NCBI RefSeq assembly: GCF_020400605.1
Contig: NZ_JAINRD010000042.1
Location: 1 to 35,846, forward strand
Length of the DNA: 35,846 bases
Direction of reading: 5' to 3'
Source of the DNA: Streptomyces aculeolatus
GTDB taxonomy: Bacteria; Actinomycetota; Actinomycetes; Streptomycetales; Streptomycetaceae
Position numbers and translations under genes: made by a program
In this document: positions 15,235 to 22,893 of the stretch, in pieces
Position numbering within the stretch: the stretch's first letter is position 1
Layout: each line of letters begins with the position of its first letter
The notes under the pieces: generated by a model
Told to the model about the DNA's origin: nothing
Database searches by the model: none
Seen by the model: only the letters and a program-made list of their open reading frames with translations

Positions 15235-16395
15235 TCAGGTGCGGGGGGTGGCGTGGGCGCGTACGGCCTTGCGCAGGACTTCGGCGACCCGTTCGGTCTG
15301 GCTCGTGGTCAGCTCGGCGTGCATGGGGATGCCCAGGTTGCGCTGGAAGAGGTCGGCGGAGACCGGGCAGACCTGCTTCGATTCGAACGCGGGCTGGACG
15401 TGGCTGGCCCAGGTGCCGTGGAAGGAGCCGATGTTCGCCGCGCGCAGGTCGGTGGCCACGGCTGCGCGGTCCACGCCGGGGGCCAGCGTGACCATGTAGG
15501 ACTGCCAGGCGTGGGTGCGGTCGGCGGGCACGTGCGGGACCGTCAGGAGTTCCTCGTCGGCCAGGAGTTCGCCGTAGCGTGCGGCCACCGCGCTGCGGTG
15601 GGCGATGAACTCCTCCAGCCGCTCCAGTTGGACCTGCATGATGGCGGCGGCGATGTCGGAGAGTTTGTAGTTGTAGCCGATCTCGAGGAATTCGGGGATC
15701 GGCAGGCCGATGACCTGTCCCTGGTCGAAGATGCTGCCGATGCCGAAGGAGGCGCGGCGGCGGGCGGCGGCGGCGATGTCGGGGTCGGTGGCGATCAGCG
15801 CGCCGCCTTCGCCGCTGCTGGCGCCCTTGCGGCCGTGGAAGGACAGGCAGGCGACCTCGGCCAGGGCGCCGGCGGGGCGGCCCTGGTAGGTGGCGCCGAC
15901 GGCGCAGGCGGCGTCCTCGATGAGGAACAGCTGGTGGCGGTCGGCGATCGCCTGCAGTTCGGTGTAGTCGGCGGGCATGCCGACGGTGTCGACGGCGATG
16001 ATGCCGACGGTGCGGGGGGTGACCAGCGCCGCGACCGCCTGCGCGTCGACGGTGCCGGTGTCGGCGCGTACGTCGGCGAACACCGGGACGGCGTCGAGGT
16101 AGCGGACCGCGTGGGCGGGTGCGGGGAAGGTGTAGTCGGCGACGATGACCTCGTCGCCGGGTTTGACGCCCAGTGCGAGCAGCGCCAGGTGCAAGGCGGC
16201 GCCGCAGTTGGAGACGGCGACGGCGCCGCCGGCGCCGTAGCGTTGTTTCAGTCCGGCTTCCAGGGCCTTGCCGCTGGGGCCCTGGCCGGCCGGCCAGCCG
16301 GAGGCGAAGACCTCGGCGACGGCTGCCAGTTCCCGCTCGCCCAGACTCGCGTGCGTCAGGGGGATCTTGTCCATGCTGCTCCTGTCCGTCGTCAT
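15235..16395 (-). CDS. DegT/DnrJ/EryC1-family PLP aminotransferase
   Basis: 386 aa, family length. The PLP-binding lysine is K190 in SFHGRKGASSGEGG (usual form SFHxxK.xxTGEGG) and the cofactor Asp is in LIEDAACAVG (E160-D161). The N-terminal SGWPAGQGPSGKALE and AVSNCGAALHLAL blocks complete the fold-type I signature. Family members normally aminate keto-sugars, but no sugar genes are nearby. Homologues in furaquinocin/naphterpin/napyradiomycin-type clusters are reported to transaminate a hydroxynaphthoquinone to 8-amino-flaviolin, and the adjacent cupin gene supports that. ATG 16395, or ATG 16374 with AGGAG 4 nt upstream. Only about 10 bp separate it from the cupin stop, so the two are cotranscribed. 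Confidence 0.92.
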   Translation of the reverse strand: MTTDRSSMDKIPLTHASLGERELAAVAEVFASGWPAGQGPSGKALEAGLKQRYGAGGAVAVSNCGAALHLALLALGVKPGDEVIVADYTFPAPAHAVRYLDAVPVFADVRADTGTVDAQAVAALVTPRTVGIIAVDTVGMPADYTELQAIADRHQLFLIEDAACAVGATYQGRPAGALAEVACLSFHGRKGASSGEGGALIATDPDIAAAARRRASFGIGSIFDQGQVIGLPIPEFLEIGYNYKLSDIAAAIMQVQLERLEEFIAHRSAVAARYGELLADEELLTVPHVPADRTHAWQSYMVTLAPGVDRAAVATDLRAANIGSFHGTWASHVQPAFESKQVCPVSADLFQRNLGIPMHAELTTSQTERVAEVLRKAVRAHATPRT

Positions 16396-16405
16396 CTGCG
16401 CCGCC

Positions 16406-16963
16406 TTATGCTCCGGCCGCCGCCGCCGGCCGGTCGGCGGGGGCGGGGGGCGGCTCGTAGCGAAGCGGGGTGATCTGGTGGACGTCGTAGCGGCGGCGCA
16501 TCTCCTGGACGGCGTCGGGGTCCACCCGCGCGCCGGAGGACCAGATCTTGGCGATCTCCTCGAAGTACAGCTCGTGCACCGGGGAGGGCAGGCACTGGAA
16601 GAGCATGCGCACCGGTTCGGTGGAGGCGTTCCTGAAGGCGTGCGGGGTGTTCGGGGGGACGAACATGCTGGCGCCCGGGGTGGCGCGGACCATGCGGTCC
16701 CCTTCGGGTGACTCCCACTCGTGCCAGTTCTGCGCCGTGCGCTTCGTCGGCTCGAACGCCAGGAGTTCCAGCTCGCCTTCGAGGACGTAGAAGAATTCCT
16801 GGGCCTCGCCGTGGACGTGCGCTCCGACGTCGAATCCGGGCGGCACGACCACCTCGAAGATCGATACGGAGGAGCCGTCGGCTTCGGTGGCCTTGAAGGT
16901 CACCTCCTGCGCCTTCGTGATCAGCTTTCGCCCCTGGCCCGGGGGGAGGATAAGGCCGCTCAT
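16406..16963 (-). CDS. Cupin-type monooxygenase (MomA-like)
   Basis: 185 aa, single cupin. Motif 1 is in VGAHVHGEAQEFFYVLEGEL, with metal ligands H49, H51 and a Glu at 53-56; motif 2 supplies H108 in VPPNTPHAF. The C-terminal LPSPVHELYFEEIAK and the Pro/Ala-rich last 20 residues lie outside the barrel. MomA-type cupins oxidise THN to flaviolin and further to mompain-type quinones, which fits the place directly after the THN synthase gene (70 bp gap). Start ATG 16963 with GAGGA 10 nt upstream; an in-frame GTG at 16972 would overlap that ribosome site and is less likely. Confidence 0.9.
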   Translation of the reverse strand: MSGLILPPGQGRKLITKAQEVTFKATEADGSSVSIFEVVVPPGFDVGAHVHGEAQEFFYVLEGELELLAFEPTKRTAQNWHEWESPEGDRMVRATPGASMFVPPNTPHAFRNASTEPVRMLFQCLPSPVHELYFEEIAKIWSSGARVDPDAVQEMRRRYDVHQITPLRYEPPPAPADRPAAAAGA

Positions 16964-17033
16964 CGAGTTCACTTCCTCTTCGTCCGCGCTGGCATCCGGC
17001 CGGCGGCACGGGTGCCCGGGCTTTGTGCGGAGG

Positions 17034-18101
17034 TCAGTTCGACGTGCCCGTGCCGTCGGTGCCCCAGGTGCCCAGCGCCATCTCGGCGGTGATACCGGGG
17101 CCGAAGCCGGCGATCATTCCGGTGGCGTCGGGTTTCGCCGAGCCTTCCTCGAACAGCCTGCGTGCCGCGTCGAAGACGACGGCGCTGGCGATGTTGCCGT
17201 ACTCCGTCAGGGTCGACCAGCTGTGGCGGAATACCTGGCGGTCGACGTCGAGGAACCGGGCGAGGTCGTCCAGGATCCGCGGCCCGCCGGCGTGGACGAT
17301 GTAGAAGTCGAGCTTCCCGGCGTCCCAGCTGTGGTCCTTGGCGAACTCCCGCAGCACCGGCGCCAGCGGCTCCATCGTCCCGGGCACCCGGCGGTCGAGC
17401 TGGAAGTGGAAGCCGGTGTCGCGCACCGAGTAGGAGATCCACTCCTCGGTGTTCGGAATGAGGTAGGAGGCGTTGCGCTCGACCTCGATACCGACGCCGC
17501 CGTTGCCCCGCACCACCGCGGCGGCGACCGCGTCGCCGAACAGGCCGTCGGACAGCAGCGATCCGATGTCGTCGGCGGTGGGCTGGTAGCACAGCGAGCA
17601 CAGCTCGCACGCGACGATCAGGACGTTGCTGCCGGGGTGGGCCAGGCAGAAGTCGTGGGCCCGGTTGACGGCCGCGCCGCCCGCCGCGCAGCCCAGCTGC
17701 GCGATGGGAATCTGCCGGGTGTCCGACCGGAATCCCATCTTGTTGATCAGCCAGGCCGTCAGCGACGGCATGAGGAACCCGGTGCACGACACGTAGATGA
17801 TCGCGTCGATGTCGCGGGCCGTCATGTCGGCGTTCTGCAGCGCCTCCTCGATGACCGGCGGGCACATCTTCTTCGACTCGGCCTCGTAGATGAGGTTGCG
17901 TTCGGTCAGGCCCGGGTGGCCGAGCGTCTTCTCGATGGGCTGGACGATATGCCGCTTCAACACCCCGGTGTTCCGGATCAGCCGCAGCGCCAAAGGCAGC
18001 TGGGGCTTTCCGGCGTGCGCCTGTTTGGCGAACTCCAGGGTTTCTTCCATCGTGATGGTGTATTCCGGCGCGCTCACCGCAGGCTTGCACAGCCTTGGCA
18101 T
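17034..18101 (-). CDS. napB1: Type III polyketide synthase, 1,3,6,8-tetrahydroxynaphthalene synthase
   Basis: 355 aa. Catalytic triad C138 (AQLGCAAGGAA), H270 (VHAGGPRI) and N303 (YGNIAS) fall at exactly the numbers known for the Streptomyces coelicolor THN synthase, as does the second active-site cysteine C106 (YVSCTGF) that marks this RppA-like subgroup. It condenses five malonyl-CoA units to THN, the aromatic core of the meroterpenoid. ATG at 18101 with a GAGGAAAGG ribosome site. First gene of the minus-strand core operon (THN synthase, cupin, aminotransferase, ligase, prenyl synthase). The likely promoter is at 18517-18615, leaving an unusually long leader of about 450 nt with two strong hairpins. 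Confidence 0.97.
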   Translation of the reverse strand: MPRLCKPAVSAPEYTITMEETLEFAKQAHAGKPQLPLALRLIRNTGVLKRHIVQPIEKTLGHPGLTERNLIYEAESKKMCPPVIEEALQNADMTARDIDAIIYVSCTGFLMPSLTAWLINKMGFRSDTRQIPIAQLGCAAGGAAVNRAHDFCLAHPGSNVLIVACELCSLCYQPTADDIGSLLSDGLFGDAVAAAVVRGNGGVGIEVERNASYLIPNTEEWISYSVRDTGFHFQLDRRVPGTMEPLAPVLREFAKDHSWDAGKLDFYIVHAGGPRILDDLARFLDVDRQVFRHSWSTLTEYGNIASAVVFDAARRLFEEGSAKPDATGMIAGFGPGITAEMALGTWGTDGTGTSN

Positions 18102-18216
18102 ATCTGGGGCCCTTTCCTCGGAGTCTGCCTTCGGTACGTGAAGGATCTGCGCCCAGCTTCAGGAGCGGTTCTCATCAGTTCGCCGCCACCCCGCGGAAAC
18201 CGGGGGCGGTTGCTCC

Positions 18217-18301
18217 GGCGGGTCGGCCGACCCGCCCCGCTCGCGGGGGCGCCGGCCGCCGGGGCGGCGGACACGGGGGCCGTGCGCCCCACGGCCCCCG
18301 T
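18217..18301. promoter_or_regulatory. Two perfect hairpins in the leader of the THN synthase operon
   Basis: A 20-bp perfect palindrome (18217-18236) and a stem of two exact 12-bp arms with a 5-nt loop (18273-18284 and 18290-18301) lie 116 and 172 bp upstream of the THN synthase ATG. On the plus strand the second is followed by TTCCGTTCTTTG and could terminate rightward transcripts. On the minus strand they would sit in the untranslated leader and could act as an attenuator or mRNA stabiliser. Confidence 0.5.
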
Positions 18302-18516
18302 TCCGTTCTTTGTGCGGGCACCTGCCTGGACACTCCCGCCCCGGCTCCCCGGGGGCGGGCGCCGTCCTGCGGCCGCGTTTCGCGGCCCGTGGGCGCATGC
18401 CGCCGCGGCCCCGGGAGCACCCGGGGCGCTCGGGACGTGGGAGACGAGAGGGAACCTGTGCCGTACGCGGCACGGACGCGGTCCCACCGGGACAAACCAG
18501 TGGTTACGGTGCTCAA

Positions 18517-18615
18517 CTCCCCGGCCCGTAAAAGTTTTTGGGCAGGGAGGGGCTGCCGAAATAGTGACACGGGCGAAGTCGCCGCGCCAAGACCACCTGC
18601 GGTGACGTGGGTCAC
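18517..18615 (-). promoter_or_regulatory. Conserved promoter element A, driving the THN synthase operon
   Basis: Read on the minus strand: an inverted repeat GTGAC-CCAC-GTCAC (18602-18615), an 11-nt gap, a -35-like TTGGCG (18585-18590), an 18-nt spacer containing GCCCGTGTCAC, and a -10-like CACTAT (18561-18566). Downstream comes a block CCCTGCCCAAAAAC then TTT, CGGG and CGGGGAG. The same elements in the same order occur at 20273-20372 in front of the mevalonate operon. Conservation over about 100 bp between two unrelated operon starts points to a common activator or repressor. The -35/-10 reading is my inference from the shared hexamers and spacing. Confidence 0.7.
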
Positions 18616-19229
18616 TTCGGGGGTGAAGCGGTGCGGCGGGCGAGTGGCTGAATTGGTCCTTGCGTCCGGGTGCGGGGAAGTGCCGGACAGGGCCCGCCGC
18701 GTTGCGCGTCAGCGGGCGGCGGCGGACGTGCGGCGGTGCGGGCCGGGCGGGACCGGGCGGGCCTTTTTCCGTGAAATCCCGGGCGGGGGCGCCCCTGTTG
18801 GCTGCCCGGGTGCCGGGCGGCACGGGCGGCGGAGGGCCGGGGGATGCCGGCCCGCGGTGGCCGGCGGGGGTGATCGGCCGGGCCCGGGCGGTGTATCGAA
18901 GGCGACGCGTACCGGCCGGTCACATGGGGTGGCGGCGGCCATCCGGGGGTGTTGCGGGGTGTTTTCGATCAGGGCTCGGACACGGGTGGAAAACGGCTTG
19001 AGGGCAGGGCCTTTTCCACCCACCACCGAGTTGCGAACGAGGCTGTATCGGGACTCCAGCGCTGGTCGGTAGGTTTGCCGTCGAGTGTTACCGGCTCCGG
19101 GCTCGGACCGGTAGAGCACCGGCAGGAACGGGAGCAGGAAAGGAACGCCGCACTGATTACCGCAATCGGCATGGCATCGGCATGCACATCCTCGCGATTG
19201 CGGAGGGCGAGCCGCCTCAAGGAGGTTCC
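18616..19229. other. 614-bp region without a recognisable gene
   Basis: Lies between promoter element A and the first regulatory gene. Open frames exist on both strands but read as GC-rich noise with no family features. The last 200 bp are less GC-rich and should contain the promoter of the regulator pair. Confidence 0.45.
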
Positions 19230-19859
19230 ATGAAGGTTCACCCGTGCCCCAGGGATCACACCCGTGAAAGCCGTGCCGCCGCCGGGTCCGTCCTGTGTAC
19301 GCCGTGCGTCCGCCAGGTGGAGCGCAACCTGCGTACGCTCCCCGGCCTCTACCAGGAATGCCTGCACCATGTGTCGCCGCTGTCCCGGCAGATCAGTCCC
19401 ACGAAGATTTCCGGCAGCCGCACGCGGGACCACCTGAACATCTCGGTGCTCGACTCCCGCTACAACATCCTCGCGACGCTGGAGTCCTGGGCGCACATCG
19501 TCGTGGAGCAGTTGGGGGCCGGCGTCCCCGGGCGTTCCGTCCCGGAGCTCTCCCGGTTTCTGGAACGGCATCTGAAGTGGCTTCTCGCGCAGCCGCCGGC
19601 CGGTGAATTCGCCGACGAGGCGGAGAGGTTCGTCGCGGAACTCCGCGGGATCATCGACCCCGCTTCCAGCGCTCCGCGCACGATCATCCGGCAGTGCGTC
19701 GTCGACGGCTGCAGCGGGACGATAAGCATGTACTCGAAAGGCGCCGGGAATTCGGCGAGAAGGAACATCGAGTGCTCTGCCGGGCACTCGTGGGAACTGC
19801 ACGAGTGGCTGAATCTGAGGCACCTCATGGAGCGGCAGCGAAAGGATGTCAGCGCATGA
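19230..19859 (+). CDS. Cysteine-rich regulatory protein of unknown family (first of a pair)
   Basis: 209 aa from ATG 19230, chosen for its strong AAGGAGG site 5 nt upstream; a longer frame from 19182 would include that site. N-terminal Cys pairs (C6 and H10; C23 and C26 in LCTPCVRQ) and a C-terminal set (CVVDGC, then ECSAGHSWE) look like two zinc-binding clusters around a helical middle (LLDSRYNILATLESWAHIVVEQLG-like segment). It contains no obvious DNA-binding helix itself. The helix-turn-helix gene starts within its stop codon (ATGA), so the two proteins are made together and may form a complex. I recall a pair of similar layout (OvmZ/OvmW) as activators of another Streptomyces polyketide cluster, but could not check this. 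Its position between elements A and B suggests control of both operons. Confidence 0.75.
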   Translation: MKVHPCPRDHTRESRAAAGSVLCTPCVRQVERNLRTLPGLYQECLHHVSPLSRQISPTKISGSRTRDHLNISVLDSRYNILATLESWAHIVVEQLGAGVPGRSVPELSRFLERHLKWLLAQPPAGEFADEAERFVAELRGIIDPASSAPRTIIRQCVVDGCSGTISMYSKGAGNSARRNIECSAGHSWELHEWLNLRHLMERQRKDVSA

Positions 19860-20059
19860 CACGACCGCCACGCCACAGGCTCGTCCCCACGAACGTGGCC
19901 GCGCTCGCCGTGGGGGTGTCGGAGGCGACCATCCGCAAATGGGCGAGCCGGGGGAAGATCACCCGCTACGGTGCGCCGAACTGCCGCCAGGAGTTCGACA
20001 TCGACGAACTCACCCGGATCGCACTGGAGCGCCGGGCCTGCGCCCCGGCGACGCCGTAG
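19856..20059 (+). CDS. Small helix-turn-helix DNA-binding protein (second of a pair)
   Basis: 67 aa. Residues 10-60 form a MerR/excisionase-like winged helix: VPTNVAALAVGVSEATIRKW, then ASRGKITRYG and QEFDIDELTRIALERR. There is room for nothing beyond the DNA-binding domain, so sensing and dimerisation probably come from the cysteine-rich partner encoded just upstream with a 4-bp overlap. Likely binds the inverted repeat shared by promoter elements A and B; that is inference from position. Two-gene operon ending before a GC-rich palindromic stretch (20150-20167). Confidence 0.8.
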   Translation: MTRPPRHRLVPTNVAALAVGVSEATIRKWASRGKITRYGAPNCRQEFDIDELTRIALERRACAPATP

Positions 20060-20272
20060 CGCCCGCCTCGAAGAGGGCTGCGGAAGTGACACGGAGTCAC
20101 AAGCGGCGCGGCGCCCCGCTGCCTGCCGGGCGGCGGCGCCCGCGGTTACCCGGCCCGGCCGGGCCGGGGCCGTACCGCCCCCGGCACCGCCGGGCCCCCC
20201 ACTCCCCCGCCGGCAGGCCCGCCGCGCCGGCGCCGGCTTCAGGAGTCCATGTGCAAGCCAGCCCAACAGGAC

Positions 20273-20372
20273 GTGAGCCACGTCACTTTGGGGTGCTCTT
20301 GGCCCGACGAAAAGCCCGTGTCACAATTTACGCACATCTCCCCTGCCCAAAAACGTTTTCGGGGCGGGGGAG
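20273..20372 (+). promoter_or_regulatory. Conserved promoter element B, driving the mevalonate operon
   Basis: Plus-strand order: GTGAG-CCAC-GTCAC (20273-20286), -35-like TTGGCC (20299-20304), 17-nt spacer with GCCCGTGTCAC, -10-like CACAAT (20322-20327), then CCCTGCCCAAAAAC (20341-20354), TTT, CGGGG and CGGGGGAG to 20372. Each part matches element A at 18517-18615, which faces the other way. The predicted start near 20334 leaves about 395 nt of leader before the TTG of mevalonate kinase. The 213 bp before it (20060-20272) hold only GC-rich palindromes, likely the terminator of the regulator pair. Confidence 0.7.
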
Positions 20373-20729
20373 TGGTGCCGTATTCGACGGCCCGCTTCGG
20401 GCGGGCCGGGTCTGCGAATGTCCGGCGCCCGCTTCCTTGTGCTGCCGGCCCCCGCATGCCCGCGGGCGTGCCTCCCGGTGCCCGTCGCCGCCGCGTGCGC
20501 CGCGGGGCGCCGGGCCGGACGGATGCGGGGTGCGGGCCGGTGGGCGTGGTGATGCCGGTGGCGCCGTGGGTGTGAAGGCCCGTCCCTGTGCTGCCCCGCC
20601 CGGTGAGTGCCGTCGCGGGTGCGCACGGGTGTGCGGGCGGGGGCCGGCGGGCGTGTCGCCTGCTTCTTTTTCTTCCTGGATCTGGACGATGCGATCTCAC
20701 TGCAGAAACGACAAGGGGAGCTGAGTGCG

Positions 20730-21731
20730 TTGACTTTACCGACCTCAGTGGATGGGGTTTCGGGAAACCACCGGGCTCGCTCCGTCGGTGTCGGCCGTGC
20801 CCACGCCAAAGCCATCCTGCTGGGAGAGCATGCGGTCGTGTACGGGGCCGCGGCGCTGGCGGTGCCGATTCCGCAGCTGACGGCGACGGCCAGTGCCGGG
20901 TTCTCGCCCGCGGGCGACGGCGAGGGCGAGCTGTCGTTCACCATGACGGGTTCGGCGTCGCGGGCGCTGGTGACGCAGGCCTCCGACGGGCTGCGGGAGC
21001 TGACCGCGGCGTTCAAGGACCGCGTGGGGGTCTCCGGCGAGCTGCACCTGGACGTGATCCTCGACGGCGCCGTCCCGACGGGGCGGGGCTTGGGTTCCAG
21101 CGCGGCGAACTCGCGGGCGATCGTGCTGGCGCTGGCCGAGCTCTTCGGCCGCGAGCTGTCCGACGGCGCGGTCTTCGACCTGGTGCAGACGGCGGAGAAC
21201 ATGGCGCACGGCCGGGCCAGCGGCGTGGATGCCATGGCCGTGGGCGCGTCGGCTCCGCTGCTGTTCCAGGCGGGCCGGGCCCGGGAGCTGAGCATCGGCT
21301 GCGACGGGCTGTTCATCGTCGCGGACAGCGGCGCCGCCGGCAGCACGAAGGAAGCGGTCGAGCTGCTGCGCGCGGGCTTCGAACGCCGCGCCGGGGCCCG
21401 GGAGAAGTTCCTCGAACGCGCCTCGCAGCTGACCGCCCGGGCCGAGCAGGCCCTGGCCGAGGGCCGGGCCGAGGACGTGGGCGCGCAGCTGACGGACTAC
21501 CACGACCTGCTGCGCGAGGCCGGGCTGAGCACCGAGCGGATCGAGGCGATGGTCGCCGCGGCGCTCGCGGCGGGCAGCCTCGGCGCGAAGATCACCGGGG
21601 GCGGTCTGGGCGGCTGCGTGATCGCGCTGACCAGGCCGGACCAGGCCAGCCAGGTCACCCGCCGGCTCCACGAAGCCGGCGCCGTGCACACCTGGGTCGT
21701 ACCGTTGAGGAGGCGCGCCGAGCATGTCTGA
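20730..21731 (+). CDS. mvaK1: Mevalonate kinase
   Basis: 333 aa from TTG 20730. GHMP-kinase motifs: GRAHAKAILLGEHAVVYG at 22-39, ATP loop GRGLGSSAA at 118-126, and KITGGGLGGC at about 287-296. Phosphorylates mevalonate with ATP. The sequence closely follows the mevalonate kinase of Streptomyces CL190 as I remember it, gene order included. The start is uncertain. The TTG has GGGGAG 9 nt upstream, while the CL190-like N-terminus would begin at a CTG (20700), and the frame is open back to GTG 20607. Codon 3 is TTA (20736-20738), a strong hint of bldA control over the first gene of the operon. The next gene starts 8 bp before this stop. Confidence 0.94.
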   Translation: MTLPTSVDGVSGNHRARSVGVGRAHAKAILLGEHAVVYGAAALAVPIPQLTATASAGFSPAGDGEGELSFTMTGSASRALVTQASDGLRELTAAFKDRVGVSGELHLDVILDGAVPTGRGLGSSAANSRAIVLALAELFGRELSDGAVFDLVQTAENMAHGRASGVDAMAVGASAPLLFQAGRARELSIGCDGLFIVADSGAAGSTKEAVELLRAGFERRAGAREKFLERASQLTARAEQALAEGRAEDVGAQLTDYHDLLREAGLSTERIEAMVAAALAAGSLGAKITGGGLGGCVIALTRPDQASQVTRRLHEAGAVHTWVVPLRRRAEHV

Positions 21732-22893
21732 GCAGCGGATTGCCGTGGTCCGGACGACCGAACCCGACACCACCACCGGCCCCACCGGTCCCAGCGGTCC
21801 CACCGGGGGCGCCGGCATCGGCGCCGGGGCCGTCGGTGGTGTGGTCGGGGCCGTGCCCGATACCGGGACCGGGGCGGACGGCGGGGCCGGCACCGGGGCG
21901 GTGGCGGTGGCGCATCCGAACATTGCGCTGATCAAGTACTGGGGCAAGCGCGACGAGCACCTGGTGCTGCCGCGGACCGACAGCCTGTCGATGACCCTGG
22001 ACATCTTTCCCACGACGACCCGGGTGCGGCTGGCGCCCGAGGCCGGGCGGGACGTGGTGGTCCTCGGCGGGCGGCCGGCCGAGGGCGAGGCGCTGCGGCG
22101 TATCGTCACGTTCCTCGACCTGGTGCGGCACAGCGCCCGGCTGCCGCACCGGGCCGTGGTGGAGTCGCACAACACGGTGCCCACCGGGGCCGGACTGGCG
22201 TCCTCGGCCAGCGGCTTCGCGGCCCTGGCCGTGGCCGCGGCCCGCGCGTACGGGCTGTCGCTGACGGCGACCGGGCTGTCGCGGCTGGCCCGGCGCGGTT
22301 CGGGCTCGGCGTCGCGGTCGGTCTTCGGCGGGTTCGCCGTCTGGCACGCGGGGCGGCCCGGGCAGGACACCAAGGCCGCGGACCTGGGCTCCTACGCCGA
22401 GCCGGTGCCGGTGGCCGATCTCGATCCGGCGCTTGTCGTCGCGGTCGTCGACGCCGGGCCCAAGGCCGTCTCCAGCCGGGCGGCGATGCGCCGCACCGTC
22501 GACACCTCGCCGCTGTACGAGCCGTGGGCCGCCTCCAGCAGGGACGACCTGACGCAGATGCGGGCGGCGCTGCTGCGCGGCGACCTCCAGGTGGTCGGTG
22601 AGATCGCCGAGCGCAACGCGCTGGGGATGCACGCGACGATGCTCGCGGCGCGGCCCGCGGTGCGCTACCTGGCGCCGGCGACGCTGACCGTGCTGGATGC
22701 GGTGGCGCAGCTCAGGCGGGACGGGGTGGGGGCCTGGGCGACCATGGACGCCGGGCCGAACGTGAAGGTGCTGTGCCGGCGCCTGGAGGCCGACCGGGTC
22801 GCCGCGGCCGTGCGGGAGGCCGCCGCGGGCGGCGCGGTGCACATCGCCGGGCCGGGCCCGGGTGCGCGGCTGCTGCCCGAGGGCGGGCGATGA
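21724..22893 (+). CDS. mvaD: Diphosphomevalonate decarboxylase
   Basis: 389 aa. Motifs: AHPNIALIKYWGKRDE at 63-78, ATP loop GAGLASSASG at 155-164, SGSASRSVFGGF, and the catalytic MDAGPNVKVL near the C-terminus. It converts diphosphomevalonate to IPP with ATP use. Residues 11-59 are a Thr/Gly/Pro/Ala low-complexity extension before the conserved domain, longer than the leader I recall for the CL190 enzyme. The ATG overlaps the mevalonate kinase stop by 8 bp, with GGAGG about 11 nt upstream. It ends in an ATGA overlap with the next gene. Confidence 0.94.
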   Translation: MSEQRIAVVRTTEPDTTTGPTGPSGPTGGAGIGAGAVGGVVGAVPDTGTGADGGAGTGAVAVAHPNIALIKYWGKRDEHLVLPRTDSLSMTLDIFPTTTRVRLAPEAGRDVVVLGGRPAEGEALRRIVTFLDLVRHSARLPHRAVVESHNTVPTGAGLASSASGFAALAVAAARAYGLSLTATGLSRLARRGSGSASRSVFGGFAVWHAGRPGQDTKAADLGSYAEPVPVADLDPALVVAVVDAGPKAVSSRAAMRRTVDTSPLYEPWAASSRDDLTQMRAALLRGDLQVVGEIAERNALGMHATMLAARPAVRYLAPATLTVLDAVAQLRRDGVGAWATMDAGPNVKVLCRRLEADRVAAAVREAAAGGAVHIAGPGPGARLLPEGGR

